A stretch of 54,085 bases of DNA, from NCBI GenBank assembly GCA_014084085.1, contig NPFB01000045.1, positions 1 through 54,085 on the forward strand. Reading direction: 5' to 3'. Below the pieces are notes generated by a model. It did no database searches. It was not told where the DNA came from and worked only from the letters and a program-made list of their open reading frames with translations. This document shows positions 8,664 to 17,542 of this stretch, in pieces (the first letter of the stretch is position 1; each line of letters starts with the position of its first letter). Position numbers and translations under genes: made by a program. This DNA is from Hondaea fermentalgiana (Eukaryota; Sar; Bigyra; Thraustochytrida; Thraustochytriidae).

Positions 8664-8751
8664 TAGTTTTTGGCCAAAAGCCAGGTGCAAAGGGCGGTTA
8701 AAAAATAGTGAGGGGCGCCGCCCAAGCCTGCTGCAGCCTTGCCAAATCCCA

Positions 8752-8758
8752 TATACGA
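8752..8758 (+). promoter_or_regulatory. TATACGA box for the 8800 gene
   Basis: TATACGA lies 41 bases before the ATG at 8800, the same spacing class as the boxes before the terminase and the gene at 50795. Confidence 0.45.
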
Positions 8759-8799
8759 AGACTCTCTTTCGAACTACAGGCAAGCACATTTTAGGAAGC

Positions 8800-9123
8800 A
8801 TGGGGACTTCTCCGATCCCCCACCACGCCAAGGATTTCGGCCAGTATGACCTCTTCATGGAATGCCTCTCGAGCATCTTTGAGACCGAACAAGGCCGCTA
8901 TCTCATGAGCCATTTCCTCTGGGACGCACCTCGAACGGAGATGCTTTTGCGTCACATGCGCCTCATGGACGCGGTGCGTCGCGTGTATTTCGTTTCGTGT
9001 GGAGTGCATGCGCCGCCGCACGTCATTATCTCGAGCGTGCGACAGCTCGTCGAGCACGGCGACCCGCGCCTCGTCGAAGACCTCATGGGTGGATGCTTCC
9101 CGCGCCACATCTGCGATAAATGA
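8800..9123 (+). CDS. Uncharacterised 107-residue protein upstream of an ESCRT-III-like gene
   Basis: ATG at 8800 (GCATGGG). Compact, mostly helical, with conserved-looking Met, His and Cys residues (FVSCGVHAPPHV and GGCFPRHIC). The frame is open for 57 codons upstream, but that stretch is antisense to the signal peptide and promoter of the divergent glycoprotein gene. The ESCRT-III-like gene follows after about 40 bases on the same strand, so both may be co-expressed. No family recognised. Confidence 0.65.
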   Translation: MGTSPIPHHAKDFGQYDLFMECLSSIFETEQGRYLMSHFLWDAPRTEMLLRHMRLMDAVRRVYFVSCGVHAPPHVIISSVRQLVEHGDPRLVEDLMGGCFPRHICDK

Positions 9124-9166
9124 TACATACGTTTTGCGAATGCACCTGGGAGAAGGAAAACGCGCG

Positions 9167-9790
9167 ATGGGCTGGTTCCAGAGATCGCCGGACCCTCGAG
9201 CCGAGGCGGCCGTGCGCGAACAGCGCATGCGCGACCAGCAAGTGCAACTACGCCTGATGGTGCGCGCGGCCGACGCCAAGGACGCCCGCGAACGCCGACG
9301 ACACCGGCAAACGCTGCAGCAAGCGGAGCGAGAGGTGCAGGCCGCGCGCATGGACCGCGCCAGAATTCTCTCCGAGCAGGCTGTGCGCCACAAGCACAAG
9401 GCGCTGCGCCACTACAGGTTTGCCCGCCGCATTGAGGGCGTGCTGGAGAATATCAACGAGGCGGTCGAGACCGGCGCACTCCTCGAGGGCCTGGGGGACA
9501 TGCTCGCTGTCGCCGGCGCGGCCGGGCCCAGCCCAGACCGCATGGCCAACGTTGACGCGATGCTCTTCGAGAGCAGCGCGGACACTGCCGCCGCAAGGGA
9601 CGCTCTCGAAAGCGCAGGTCTTGCCGCAGACGCAGTCGCGGGAACGGACGAAGCTGCAGTCGCAGCAGAGGCACTGGAGCTATTCGAGGAGCTCTGCGAC
9701 CACCGCGCGGTCGAGCTAAGCGGCTCGTTGGACGAGCGCCTCGCACCCGCGCGAGCCACGCGCCTCGCAGCACGCGCGCACCGGCATTGA
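9167..9790 (+). CDS. ESCRT-III (Snf7/CHMP1-2 type) homologue
   Basis: 207 residues from the ATG at 9167 (GCGATGGG); an in-frame ATG at 9140 adds nine residues. The start MGWFQRS mimics the short amphipathic start of cellular ESCRT-III proteins. A basic alpha1 hairpin arm (about 11-58) leads into alpha2, where ARILSEQAVRHKHKALRHYR (66-85) and RRIEGVLENINEAV follow the CHMP1/CHMP2 pattern of small residues, Arg/Lys pairs and a Val-x-x-x-Ile spine. A Met-rich segment (DMLAVAG, RMANVDAMLFE) follows, then acidic helices 3-5. The C-terminus has LDERLAPAR (188-196), close to the MIM1 form LxxRLxxLR that binds the VPS4 MIT domain. The expected role is membrane scission in viral envelopment or exit. 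The family call is by eye and is good but not proven. Confidence 0.72.
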   Translation: MGWFQRSPDPRAEAAVREQRMRDQQVQLRLMVRAADAKDARERRRHRQTLQQAEREVQAARMDRARILSEQAVRHKHKALRHYRFARRIEGVLENINEAVETGALLEGLGDMLAVAGAAGPSPDRMANVDAMLFESSADTAAARDALESAGLAADAVAGTDEAAVAAEALELFEELCDHRAVELSGSLDERLAPARATRLAARAHRH

Positions 9791-9949
9791 CAAGTGCGCC
9801 TTTTTTTGGAGCAAAAAGTTACTCTATGCCCTACATGGGTCTTGTATTGAAAACAAAATAGAAATGCAACAATGGTTCCAAACGTTCCAATTTTGGTTGC
9901 GGGGGTTATTGTTGAAGTTTATGAACAATTTTTCTTTTTCGGGCGCAAC

Positions 9950-10543
9950 TTAGAAATCGAGGACTTCGCTGTAACCGAGCAATGTCGGCAGCTTTTTCTT
10001 GAAGGACAGAAGCTCGCGGATTTCCTTCTGTATGGTGATGAGATTCTTGATGTTATTGCTATGTGCCTTCACTTCGCCCGTTCGCACATTTCGCGTGAGG
10101 AGCGTCGAGATCATCTTGTTGCGAATCGAGACGAGCACTTTGAGCTGCTTGAGCACCTCGTCGGTCGGGAAGTTCGTGTGCAGTGTGAAGTGCTCTTCAA
10201 TGCACGCGATCGACCATTCGGCTTGCACGACGGGCCGGCAATATGCGTCGAAATGGTCCTTCACCAGCTGGAAGAGGGCTGGGCGACTCACCGACCCTGC
10301 GTTCTCCGTGTACAGCTTCATGAGCGCGACAAACTCAGGATTCTCGCGCAGCGAGCTGCTGTTGATGTACTTGCACGCAAAGCAAGAATCGCGATACTTC
10401 ACCTCGGTCAACTGCTCGAAGGACATTGGCAAGTCCTCGCTGCCAGGCTCCTCGTCTTCGCTCTCATCGTCGACCATTTCCAGATCAGCCGCCGCATTAT
10501 GGCAGATGTCCATTTCCTGCGCAGCTCTAATTGCGTCGTCCAT
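9950..10543 (-). CDS. Uncharacterised 197-residue protein between the ESCRT-III-like genes
   Basis: ATG at 10543. An acidic, probably disordered N-terminus (about 1-40) precedes a helical body. A CFAC pair sits at about 54-57 (DSCFACKYINSSS), with further single cysteines near 104 and 114, so a metal site is possible. The C-terminal helices are rich in Lys, Leu and Ile (LITIQKEIRELLSFKKKL). No membrane span. I do not recognise the family. The long rightward frame over the same bases is a shadow. Confidence 0.7.
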   Translation of the reverse strand: MDDAIRAAQEMDICHNAAADLEMVDDESEDEEPGSEDLPMSFEQLTEVKYRDSCFACKYINSSSLRENPEFVALMKLYTENAGSVSRPALFQLVKDHFDAYCRPVVQAEWSIACIEEHFTLHTNFPTDEVLKQLKVLVSIRNKMISTLLTRNVRTGEVKAHSNNIKNLITIQKEIRELLSFKKKLPTLLGYSEVLDF

Positions 10544-10609
10544 CGTCTCGGAAGGAAAGGAGGGGTGAAAACAAAGATGATTTTGTCCAATTTACGGGCG
10601 CTCATATGT

Positions 10610-11272
10610 CTACTCGAGCAGCGGCACGCGCTCGCGGCGCGGCGAGTCCACCGCCCGCGGCGCAGCGCGCTGAAGCTCGCGGGGCGGATCAACGCGCAGA
10701 GGCGCTTCTTCCTTCTCTTCCTCGGCGAGGAACTCAGCGAGCAGCTGCTCGTCGTCAAGCGCGTCGTCGTTGCGCGCGCTGAGCCGCATCGTGTCGGCCA
10801 CTGCATCATTCGCGGCGCGCGCGTCGGCATTAACGTCCTCAATCTCCTCCATGTCAGCGTGCAGGCGATCCAAGTCAACGTGGCGAAGACCCGCGGTGCG
10901 CGCCCTCAGCGCAGCGATGTTCGTGGCCATCTCCTCGGCCAATTGCGAGCTCACCAAACTCATTCGCGTGCGCTCGAAGAAAGAAATCTGCCGCTCCATT
11001 GATCTGGCCAGCTTGATGTGCCCGACCAGGCGCTGGCTGAGAGTCTTCTTCGCAGTTGCGCGGTCCATGCTGCGCGTTGAAAAAGGCAAACTTTCGTCTT
11101 TCAAGGCCACAAGCGACCGCCGGAGCACCAACATCGTCTCACGGTTCTGTGCCGCGTCGTCGTGCAGCGCATTTAAAGTATCGTCGATGCGCGCGAGCTC
11201 CGCCTCCAAGGAAGTGTCCTCCGTGCGGAGAAGGTGCAGGAACGCCGCACAAATGCCCCCGCGCTCATCCAT
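10610..11272 (-). CDS. ESCRT-III (Snf7/CHMP4-6 type) homologue
   Basis: 220 residues from the ATG at 11272; an upstream non-ATG extension would overlap the next gene. Helix 1 is about 22-58 and helix 2 about 70-128, where ARSMERQISFFERTRMSL resembles the CHMP4 stretch around its LxxIxxQ core. VDLDRLHADMEEIEDVNADA (132-151) matches the Snf7 alpha3-alpha4 signature (Asp-Leu-Asp-x-Leu, Met-Glu-Glu-Ile). The acidic ALDDEQLLAEFLAEEEKEE (171-189) matches the DEDELxxELxxLE helix that follows in CHMP4. A Pro/Arg tail (PLRVDPP, RVPLLE) may serve as a MIM2-type or ALIX-type contact. Together with the gene at 9167 it gives two different ESCRT-III subunits within 2 kb. The leader is purine-rich. Confidence 0.72.
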   Translation of the reverse strand: MDERGGICAAFLHLLRTEDTSLEAELARIDDTLNALHDDAAQNRETMLVLRRSLVALKDESLPFSTRSMDRATAKKTLSQRLVGHIKLARSMERQISFFERTRMSLVSSQLAEEMATNIAALRARTAGLRHVDLDRLHADMEEIEDVNADARAANDAVADTMRLSARNDDALDDEQLLAEFLAEEEKEEAPLRVDPPRELQRAAPRAVDSPRRERVPLLE

Positions 11273-11318
11273 TCTACCTCTTCCCCCCCCTCCCTCCTCC
11301 GAAGCGCTAGTCGAGCCG

Positions 11319-14003
11319 TCAAATATGCCACACGAGGTCACCGCAGTGGCGCGGCCGGTCTGGCGACTTGAAGACCTTATTCACCAGGTCGTTCAAATGT
11401 GGGGTGATTTCGCTGTCACCATCCGCATCCACACCCGTGATATACTTTATCAGACTGCGCTCCCACGGGCCCAATTCACCGAAGTTGTCCTGGAAAAGTG
11501 TGCCGAGATGATTCCTGCAGCACGCGTTGCCTCGCTGCGTCGCGATCGCCCGCAAAACATCCACGCCAATCATTTCGATAACCGCTACGCCGTCCAGGTA
11601 ACAACTCGCCATCTCGTCCACCCACAGAACCAACACGGCGTCTGTATGATATGCCGCGCCGTCCTTCAGCGCAGTTCTGTCCGCACAAAGTTCCAGACCG
11701 CGAATCACGTGACCAGCGAGTGCGCGTTGCTGTTCCGCATCCATGGTGACCTTTTTATCCGCGAGAGCCCATTCTCTCAATGCCTCCCACGGCACGACGC
11801 CGCGCCGCCCGATGAGGCCCCGCGACCCAGAACGCTCTGCGCGCACCGACCGAGCGGCGGGTAATATTGGCGGGGGATTCTCCGCCAGCCTGCGCAGCGC
11901 CCTTTCTTCCGCATCGGATCCTTCACAAATTTCTTTGCTTTTCAAAAGTGCAACCAACCTTCTCGCCGCGCCCAGCGGGTCGTGCTTACGGACGCTCGAC
12001 ATAAACATTTCAACCAGCGAAAGCTCGAGCCCAATTCCCGATTTTTCCAGAATGAAACGCTTGAACGCATCCGGCGCGCCGACGGACGCACCAGTCACCA
12101 TATTCATGACACGTTCGGCTAAGGCGTTCGGGTCTCCACCTTTCCCTTGCTGTTCCTCGGCCTTCTCTAGCAACATGCTCATGATACAGGCGCCGAAAGA
12201 ATGGATGACAGAGTGGTCGCATTCTTCGTAAACCCCTTCCATCGTCTTGAGGGGGATCGGCCCATCGACACCGCTGAATCCTAAAATGATAAGGACATCA
12301 CCATGGCCAATGAGTGCGGGAATATCAAAGAGCGCGCATACTTTCTCGACCGCATTTGACCCAGGGACCATGCTTTCAACCAGAGCGTCATGCGATTTTT
12401 GCGCAACCGCCAGGATCTCCGCCCGCGTCTCTTCGGTCAGGTTGAAAATGGACGCGAGCGTTCGCCCCCGCCACACGCCGCCCCAAGCCCCCACTGCGCC
12501 GATAGTGCTTTGCAAATGCAACATCATGAACGCGCGCGCGGGACCGCTGGACTTACGAACCTGTCGGATGAGCTCTCTGTGAATACCCAGTGCACTCAGG
12601 GTCGCTAGACCGTTGAAAAATTCGTGGCTGAGATTCACTGACGTCTGCATCGAGTAATAGCCTTTCAAAAGACGAACAACCTCGAAACACGCCCGGGAAT
12701 CGCAGTCTGCAAACGGACAGGGACGCAGTTCCGCAAAGTTTGCCCGAAATGACTCGAGCACGCTCTCCTCCACACCCAACTTGTGGCAAATTGCGTGGAA
12801 GTGAAGTTCAGCTACGAGTTCGTCGTCATACAGCATCAACAGCTCCCAAGCATACACTCGGAGGGCCTCGACCTTCTTCTCCGACCATGCCCCAAGCGCC
12901 GCCCAACAATCCAGAGGATTACGCGTGCTGAAATCGCTCGTCAACACACGCAAAACCGTGACATAGTCAATGTTCGGATAATCGATTGCGCTCAGAATGT
13001 CCTCGGCGTGCAAAATTTTGTACGCAATTTTACGCACCAATTCACAACCCTGACGATGCGTTAACCTCGACCACGTGTCGCCTGTCGATGCCCCGTGACC
13101 CGCGTCCAACACATCCAGCGGCGGCGGTTCACTGGCGAGGTGCCTCAGCGCTTCGCACCTCTCGCGCAACTCGACGGCGTCTTCACTTTCCAATTGGTGA
13201 AAAAGGCGAAACGCAATTGCAGCTTGAAGCTCCTGTCGCATGAGCGCGAAATTGACGTCTGCGCGCGCAACTCTCAAGATGGCCTTCACCCACGCATCTC
13301 TAATACTGTTGCACATGGGATCTTGTTTCGTTTGGCCGGCCCACGAAGGCAGGAAATACCACATGCTTACCATGCTGCGCATTTTCTGCTTCAGGGAAGC
13401 GTTCATGTTGTAACGTTTTATGTAAGCCCAGGCGCGCGCAAAGAGGACGATTTGCTGCGGACTGGCGTTGTTGGGCACGATCAACTCTTTGCCCATCACT
13501 TCTTGTACGAAATCGCTCGTGAAAACAATCTGGTCTTTGCTATACCGTGTAGCCGCGTAACTCCTGAAGGCTTTCTCGCTAAAGTCTAACTGGAGCTTTG
13601 CAATTTCCTCATCTACCTTCCCTCCGTTGATGCGCAACAGTTTTGCACCTTCCCTCTTTATCGCCACAAATTCCGGATACCAAGGATCACGGTCGCGCGG
13701 GGCACCCCGGCCAGCTCCCGCGGACGCCATGGACGCCCTGGTGGCCTGCCTCACAGGCGTCGCCGACGACGCCAAAGACGCCGCGGGCGACGCTGCACCC
13801 GGCGACCGTTGCGCCCCAGGCGCTGGCTCCGGCGCATCGGCCGCCACAGGCAGCTCGGCGTTCGCAGACGCAGCGGCGGGCCCGTCACGAACGCGGGCGC
13901 CCCGCGAGCGCCGCCGCGCTCGAGACGTTGCACACGACTCGGCATCTGTAGACGCAGCTGCGGACTCCTCACGCTCGCGAGCGCGCCGCGTTCGCTTGGG
14001 CAT
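11319..14003 (-). CDS. Large uncharacterised protein, basic N-terminus (894 residues)
   Basis: ATG at 14003. Residues 1-110 are Arg/Ala/Ser/Pro-rich with several basic clusters (MPKRTRRARERE, RARRRSRGARVR), like a nuclear-localisation or DNA-binding tail. The rest is a long helical fold with scattered cysteines, and there is no membrane span or Walker motif. No catalytic motif found. Size, single copy and position near replication genes would suit a tegument, inner-virion or replication protein, but I cannot name it. It lies on the same strand as the ESCRT-III-like gene downstream (46 bases). Confidence 0.8.
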   Translation of the reverse strand: MPKRTRRAREREESAAASTDAESCATSRARRRSRGARVRDGPAAASANAELPVAADAPEPAPGAQRSPGAASPAASLASSATPVRQATRASMASAGAGRGAPRDRDPWYPEFVAIKREGAKLLRINGGKVDEEIAKLQLDFSEKAFRSYAATRYSKDQIVFTSDFVQEVMGKELIVPNNASPQQIVLFARAWAYIKRYNMNASLKQKMRSMVSMWYFLPSWAGQTKQDPMCNSIRDAWVKAILRVARADVNFALMRQELQAAIAFRLFHQLESEDAVELRERCEALRHLASEPPPLDVLDAGHGASTGDTWSRLTHRQGCELVRKIAYKILHAEDILSAIDYPNIDYVTVLRVLTSDFSTRNPLDCWAALGAWSEKKVEALRVYAWELLMLYDDELVAELHFHAICHKLGVEESVLESFRANFAELRPCPFADCDSRACFEVVRLLKGYYSMQTSVNLSHEFFNGLATLSALGIHRELIRQVRKSSGPARAFMMLHLQSTIGAVGAWGGVWRGRTLASIFNLTEETRAEILAVAQKSHDALVESMVPGSNAVEKVCALFDIPALIGHGDVLIILGFSGVDGPIPLKTMEGVYEECDHSVIHSFGACIMSMLLEKAEEQQGKGGDPNALAERVMNMVTGASVGAPDAFKRFILEKSGIGLELSLVEMFMSSVRKHDPLGAARRLVALLKSKEICEGSDAEERALRRLAENPPPILPAARSVRAERSGSRGLIGRRGVVPWEALREWALADKKVTMDAEQQRALAGHVIRGLELCADRTALKDGAAYHTDAVLVLWVDEMASCYLDGVAVIEMIGVDVLRAIATQRGNACCRNHLGTLFQDNFGELGPWERSLIKYITGVDADGDSEITPHLNDLVNKVFKSPDRPRHCGDLVWHI

Positions 14004-14113
14004 CCTCGCTTTCCGCTCTGCCGGCGACCGACTTGCTCCAAGCTGGATTTAGTCCCTTTAGTCCCCCGGGTTTCCCTTTTTTTTGGAGCCACCCCCGCCC
14101 AGTCGTTCACGCG

Positions 14114-14950
14114 ATGCAAACAAGCAACGCGACTGGCCGCCCCGCGATGGAGAGTATCACGCAGCAAGCCGCGCGCGGCGGAGCAGCGGGCGCTTGCGCA
14201 CAAGAACCGACGACGAGGTGTGACAGAATAGGCGGGAGCGGCCAAAGGGCCTTTGAAGACGTCGCCACACCATGGCTGAAGAGACACCATGACACGCTGG
14301 AGATCCTTGCGCGCATTGTTGACGAGAAAACAACACTGCGCGGCGCGGATTTCACGCACCTCTTTTATGAGGTTACGAGTTCACCATTAGAGGAAGGGTA
14401 TTACGACCGCCTTCCCGATTGCACCACCGCGGAGCTCATTTTTGAGAACACCCATGGCAAAAAGATGCTGCTCATGAAGTTCGAACTCCCACCTCTCCCC
14501 GGCGTGGAGACGCCGGCAGTTTCGCTCGCGGCAGCGGTCGGGGTACCCTTGAACAGAGCATCCAAGCCTACGATCAAAGCCACGACATCCGTCTTCGCGA
14601 ACGTCGGCGAAAGGAACCGCCACTCAGGATTTCTCGACTTCTCCTGGGACTGGTCCCAGCATGACGCGCCGAATCGCTACAGAAACGACGATCAAACTCC
14701 TGGGTGTGCTACGCGCGTGCTCAAATTCAAAGAACGCGATTCAAGCGTGAGCCACGCGAGCATCACTCTGCGCGGTGTTTCAACTCAGAAAGTTACTGCC
14801 ACCGTTGCGGTTGACGTCGGCCAAAAAAACATGCGCCGCGCCTTCGACCGGTTCTCGGGTAACAGCGACATTGACGCCGTGAGGATTGCCTGCTCGCTGG
14901 TGAAGACATGCTACTACTTGAAAGAATCGCCAGGGATGCACACCCGTTAA
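14114..14950 (+). CDS. Uncharacterised 278-residue protein
   Basis: ATG at 14114 in the 110-base gap to the divergent 894-residue gene; an upstream non-ATG extension is antisense to that gene's 5' region. Sequence alternates strands and short helices (ADFTHLFYEV, AELIFENTHG, MLLMKFELPPLPG) and looks soluble. A T9 run precedes it on the coding strand. Followed on the same strand by the 844-residue membrane gene after 57 bases. No family recognised; a beta-rich capsid accessory is one option, without direct evidence. Confidence 0.7.
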   Translation: MQTSNATGRPAMESITQQAARGGAAGACAQEPTTRCDRIGGSGQRAFEDVATPWLKRHHDTLEILARIVDEKTTLRGADFTHLFYEVTSSPLEEGYYDRLPDCTTAELIFENTHGKKMLLMKFELPPLPGVETPAVSLAAAVGVPLNRASKPTIKATTSVFANVGERNRHSGFLDFSWDWSQHDAPNRYRNDDQTPGCATRVLKFKERDSSVSHASITLRGVSTQKVTATVAVDVGQKNMRRAFDRFSGNSDIDAVRIACSLVKTCYYLKESPGMHTR

Positions 14951-15007
14951 ACTTACGTATGTATAATTCATTTGTCTTGCACTAAGAAATGATTTTGAGG
15001 AATCACG

Positions 15008-17542
15008 ATGGACACCATGCACGCGCAGCAGCTGCTGTGGTCGAGCAGCAAAGATCTCGTAGTATCGATACCAAAAAACCAACTTCCCTTGGCCCTTGAC
15101 GCCCTCAAAGCTCTGTGCGCACCGGTCAAAGGTCTGTACGGCCAGGCAGTGAAGCACATTTTTGAAGATGAAGGCCTTCGACGACACAAAGAAGGGCTGC
15201 AAGAACTCGTCAGTGGGGCACTCCCGGTTGCTGTGAAAACCAGCAGCGCAACCAGTCATTACAAAGAATCTCTGAAAGACAAACAATTCCAAAGACTGAA
15301 CGAAGCCCTCACGAAGTCTGGCATTTTCATTGAAAGCGAGGAAGAGTTCTCAGCGACGTTGTTCAGCTATCTTAAACACTATCTAGAACCCAGCGTCAAG
15401 GGCGAGGGGCCTTTCTTCGCTCGGGATTCCAAGGTTAAGGTTGTTGAGCTCGCAGACAATAAACAATACGTTTCGGTGACACTTAACGATGCCCACCTGA
15501 TCCTCCCTATAATGAGTGAACAGCTCGAATTGATCATCAGAAACACGAAAGACGATATACTGAGCTTCAGCAGTAGGACTGACAATAGACTGTTGGGAAA
15601 ATTCAGCTTTGAGGCTCACAACGTGAGGTACGAACGTTTAAAAAGCGCACGAGCATTTGTATCCTACGTCAACCGCCTTTGCGATATCATTGCACGCATT
15701 GTCGGCGAGAACCATGTCAGCAAAATTCGCCGAGACAACGCAGATGTAGCCTCGAAAACAACCTGGGGATTTCTGTACTCAGAGCTCATTGAGCACATGC
15801 GCCGGCAAGCCGAAAAAATAGGCCCGTATGAAACAATCAAACGTGCATGGGCGAATACGTGCAAGGACTTCACCAGCGGGGACCCAGTACAGTACTTCGA
15901 AGATTCATCCAAAATGATCTTCAAGCGTCTTATGAGCGCGGACAATGTTGAATTTTTCCGCAGAGACCTCCTTCTAGAGGCATTTGAATTAATTTTCCCC
16001 GAAACTGATGAAGACGGGCGTCTTATTCGTCCGAACGTGGAACAAATGGGAAACATCAGGGCTTCGCTCACTGCCATAGAAGGCGCTTCGGCGAAAGGTA
16101 TCAACGGGTTTGATTTCTGGTTGAAAGCAAAACGCATGTTAATCTCTCAGACGAGTTTTACCTTGCCAAATCCCGAATGGAGTACCAAAAAAATAATGTG
16201 TTTCCAGACTATACAAGGCATTTGTCTTGCCATAGGCCTTTGCTTGTTTGGCTTTATCGCCAGCAGAGCCAGTCTAATGAAGCAGACTTTGGACGCTTTC
16301 GGCAACATGGACGAAAATGAAGCAACCAATAGAGCAAACAACCTTCAAACTTACATGTCGACAGTGGAGGCTGCATTAAATGACGTCGAAAACCTGTCAA
16401 CAATGCGTGGTCTGGTATCCACGCTTTACATGAGCTGCGTTACGGTCGTGACATTACAAGCTCTTTTGGGCATGGACTCTATCGCCAGAAACGCCGTACC
16501 ATCAATCGCTTACAACCTTGCCGACTATGATCCAGAGATTATCAAGCAACCCCTCATTCTATTTTCAAACATTCGCAGTCCTGCATTCAGTAGCATACTC
16601 TTTGGCTGTAGTTCAGTGGTGAATGCAGGAAGCGCGGTGTATCTGAGCGGAAACGCCATGCGCGACGCCGATTTAGGGGGCCTGTCCCAATCCGTTCTAG
16701 CAATGCTGGCCATGAACACGTTGTACTTTTTGGTCGAGTTCCCAGGATACAATGACATAGCAAGTGACCAGCTAAGCTATAGTCTCGTACACGTGACATC
16801 CGCAGCATTAAACATCTATGCAGCCGCCCGCATCGTCACTGCCCTGCAGAATTTCGTCAACCTCCCGGGATCATGGCGGCAGCTACGGCTTTGCGTTGCA
16901 GTCGGCTGCTTCGTAAACACATTCATCTACACGCAAACGCTCCACAAGGATTTTCTCGTGCAAGGCACGTCGAACGCCAGTATCTTAATCACTGTGCACG
17001 AAGTCCTCGACATGCTAATTTATTACATCGGCCGATTTCGGCGGGAAGAAAGGCGACTGCGCATGATGCATACCAATGATGCAGGCGAAGCGACCGACAT
17101 GACGAACTTACTGATGCGCGCCAAGGAGTCGCGAACGGGAAACATACGTTACTTTGTTGACTCCATGTTTCGCCTTTTGTTCATTGTGATAGCAATAACT
17201 AAAATGGGAGTGCTAACATTGCACGAAACGGAAGAGTTAGAACTAAGACCCAAACTGACGAAAAGGGGCATGTGGGATATCAAGCTCGTGTTTTATTTCA
17301 ACTCGATCCGTTTCATTAACTTATGGACCATTCCTACGATTAAAACCCTCGGCTTTCTTATACCCCGTTTGTTGATGTTCGATGAGGAAACGAATCAAAG
17401 AACTCAGATTTTGCTTTCACGTCCAGAAATTTCAAGAGAATACGCCGAGGCCGTGTGGAAAGTTCTTTCGGACGATGTTGCTGGAGGACTCAAGAAGAAG
17501 TGGAACGGCAATAAGTCCTCGGCAAAGAAAAAGCAGAACTAA
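15008..17542 (+). CDS. Large multi-span membrane protein (844 residues)
   Basis: ATG at 15008. The first 390 residues are soluble and helical; from about 396 on there are eight or nine hydrophobic segments (for example IQGICLAIGLCLFGFIA, CVTVVTLQALLGM, SVLAMLAMNTLYFLVEF, LLFIVIAITKMGVL). The end is a Lys-rich cytosolic-type tail. No transporter or channel signature is evident. A+T content is higher than in its neighbours. It overlaps the convergent primase gene by four bases at the stops. Candidate envelope or inner-membrane protein; function unknown. Confidence 0.82.
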   Translation: MDTMHAQQLLWSSSKDLVVSIPKNQLPLALDALKALCAPVKGLYGQAVKHIFEDEGLRRHKEGLQELVSGALPVAVKTSSATSHYKESLKDKQFQRLNEALTKSGIFIESEEEFSATLFSYLKHYLEPSVKGEGPFFARDSKVKVVELADNKQYVSVTLNDAHLILPIMSEQLELIIRNTKDDILSFSSRTDNRLLGKFSFEAHNVRYERLKSARAFVSYVNRLCDIIARIVGENHVSKIRRDNADVASKTTWGFLYSELIEHMRRQAEKIGPYETIKRAWANTCKDFTSGDPVQYFEDSSKMIFKRLMSADNVEFFRRDLLLEAFELIFPETDEDGRLIRPNVEQMGNIRASLTAIEGASAKGINGFDFWLKAKRMLISQTSFTLPNPEWSTKKIMCFQTIQGICLAIGLCLFGFIASRASLMKQTLDAFGNMDENEATNRANNLQTYMSTVEAALNDVENLSTMRGLVSTLYMSCVTVVTLQALLGMDSIARNAVPSIAYNLADYDPEIIKQPLILFSNIRSPAFSSILFGCSSVVNAGSAVYLSGNAMRDADLGGLSQSVLAMLAMNTLYFLVEFPGYNDIASDQLSYSLVHVTSAALNIYAAARIVTALQNFVNLPGSWRQLRLCVAVGCFVNTFIYTQTLHKDFLVQGTSNASILITVHEVLDMLIYYIGRFRREERRLRMMHTNDAGEATDMTNLLMRAKESRTGNIRYFVDSMFRLLFIVIAITKMGVLTLHETEELELRPKLTKRGMWDIKLVFYFNSIRFINLWTIPTIKTLGFLIPRLLMFDEETNQRTQILLSRPEISREYAEAVWKVLSDDVAGGLKKKWNGNKSSAKKKQN

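Noticed and set aside
9872..11864. Long rightward open frames (376 and 364 codons) over the ESCRT-III region
   Set aside because: They are antisense to better-supported leftward genes, lack domain-like patterns and have no suitable promoter; GC-rich codon bias keeps the reverse frame open.
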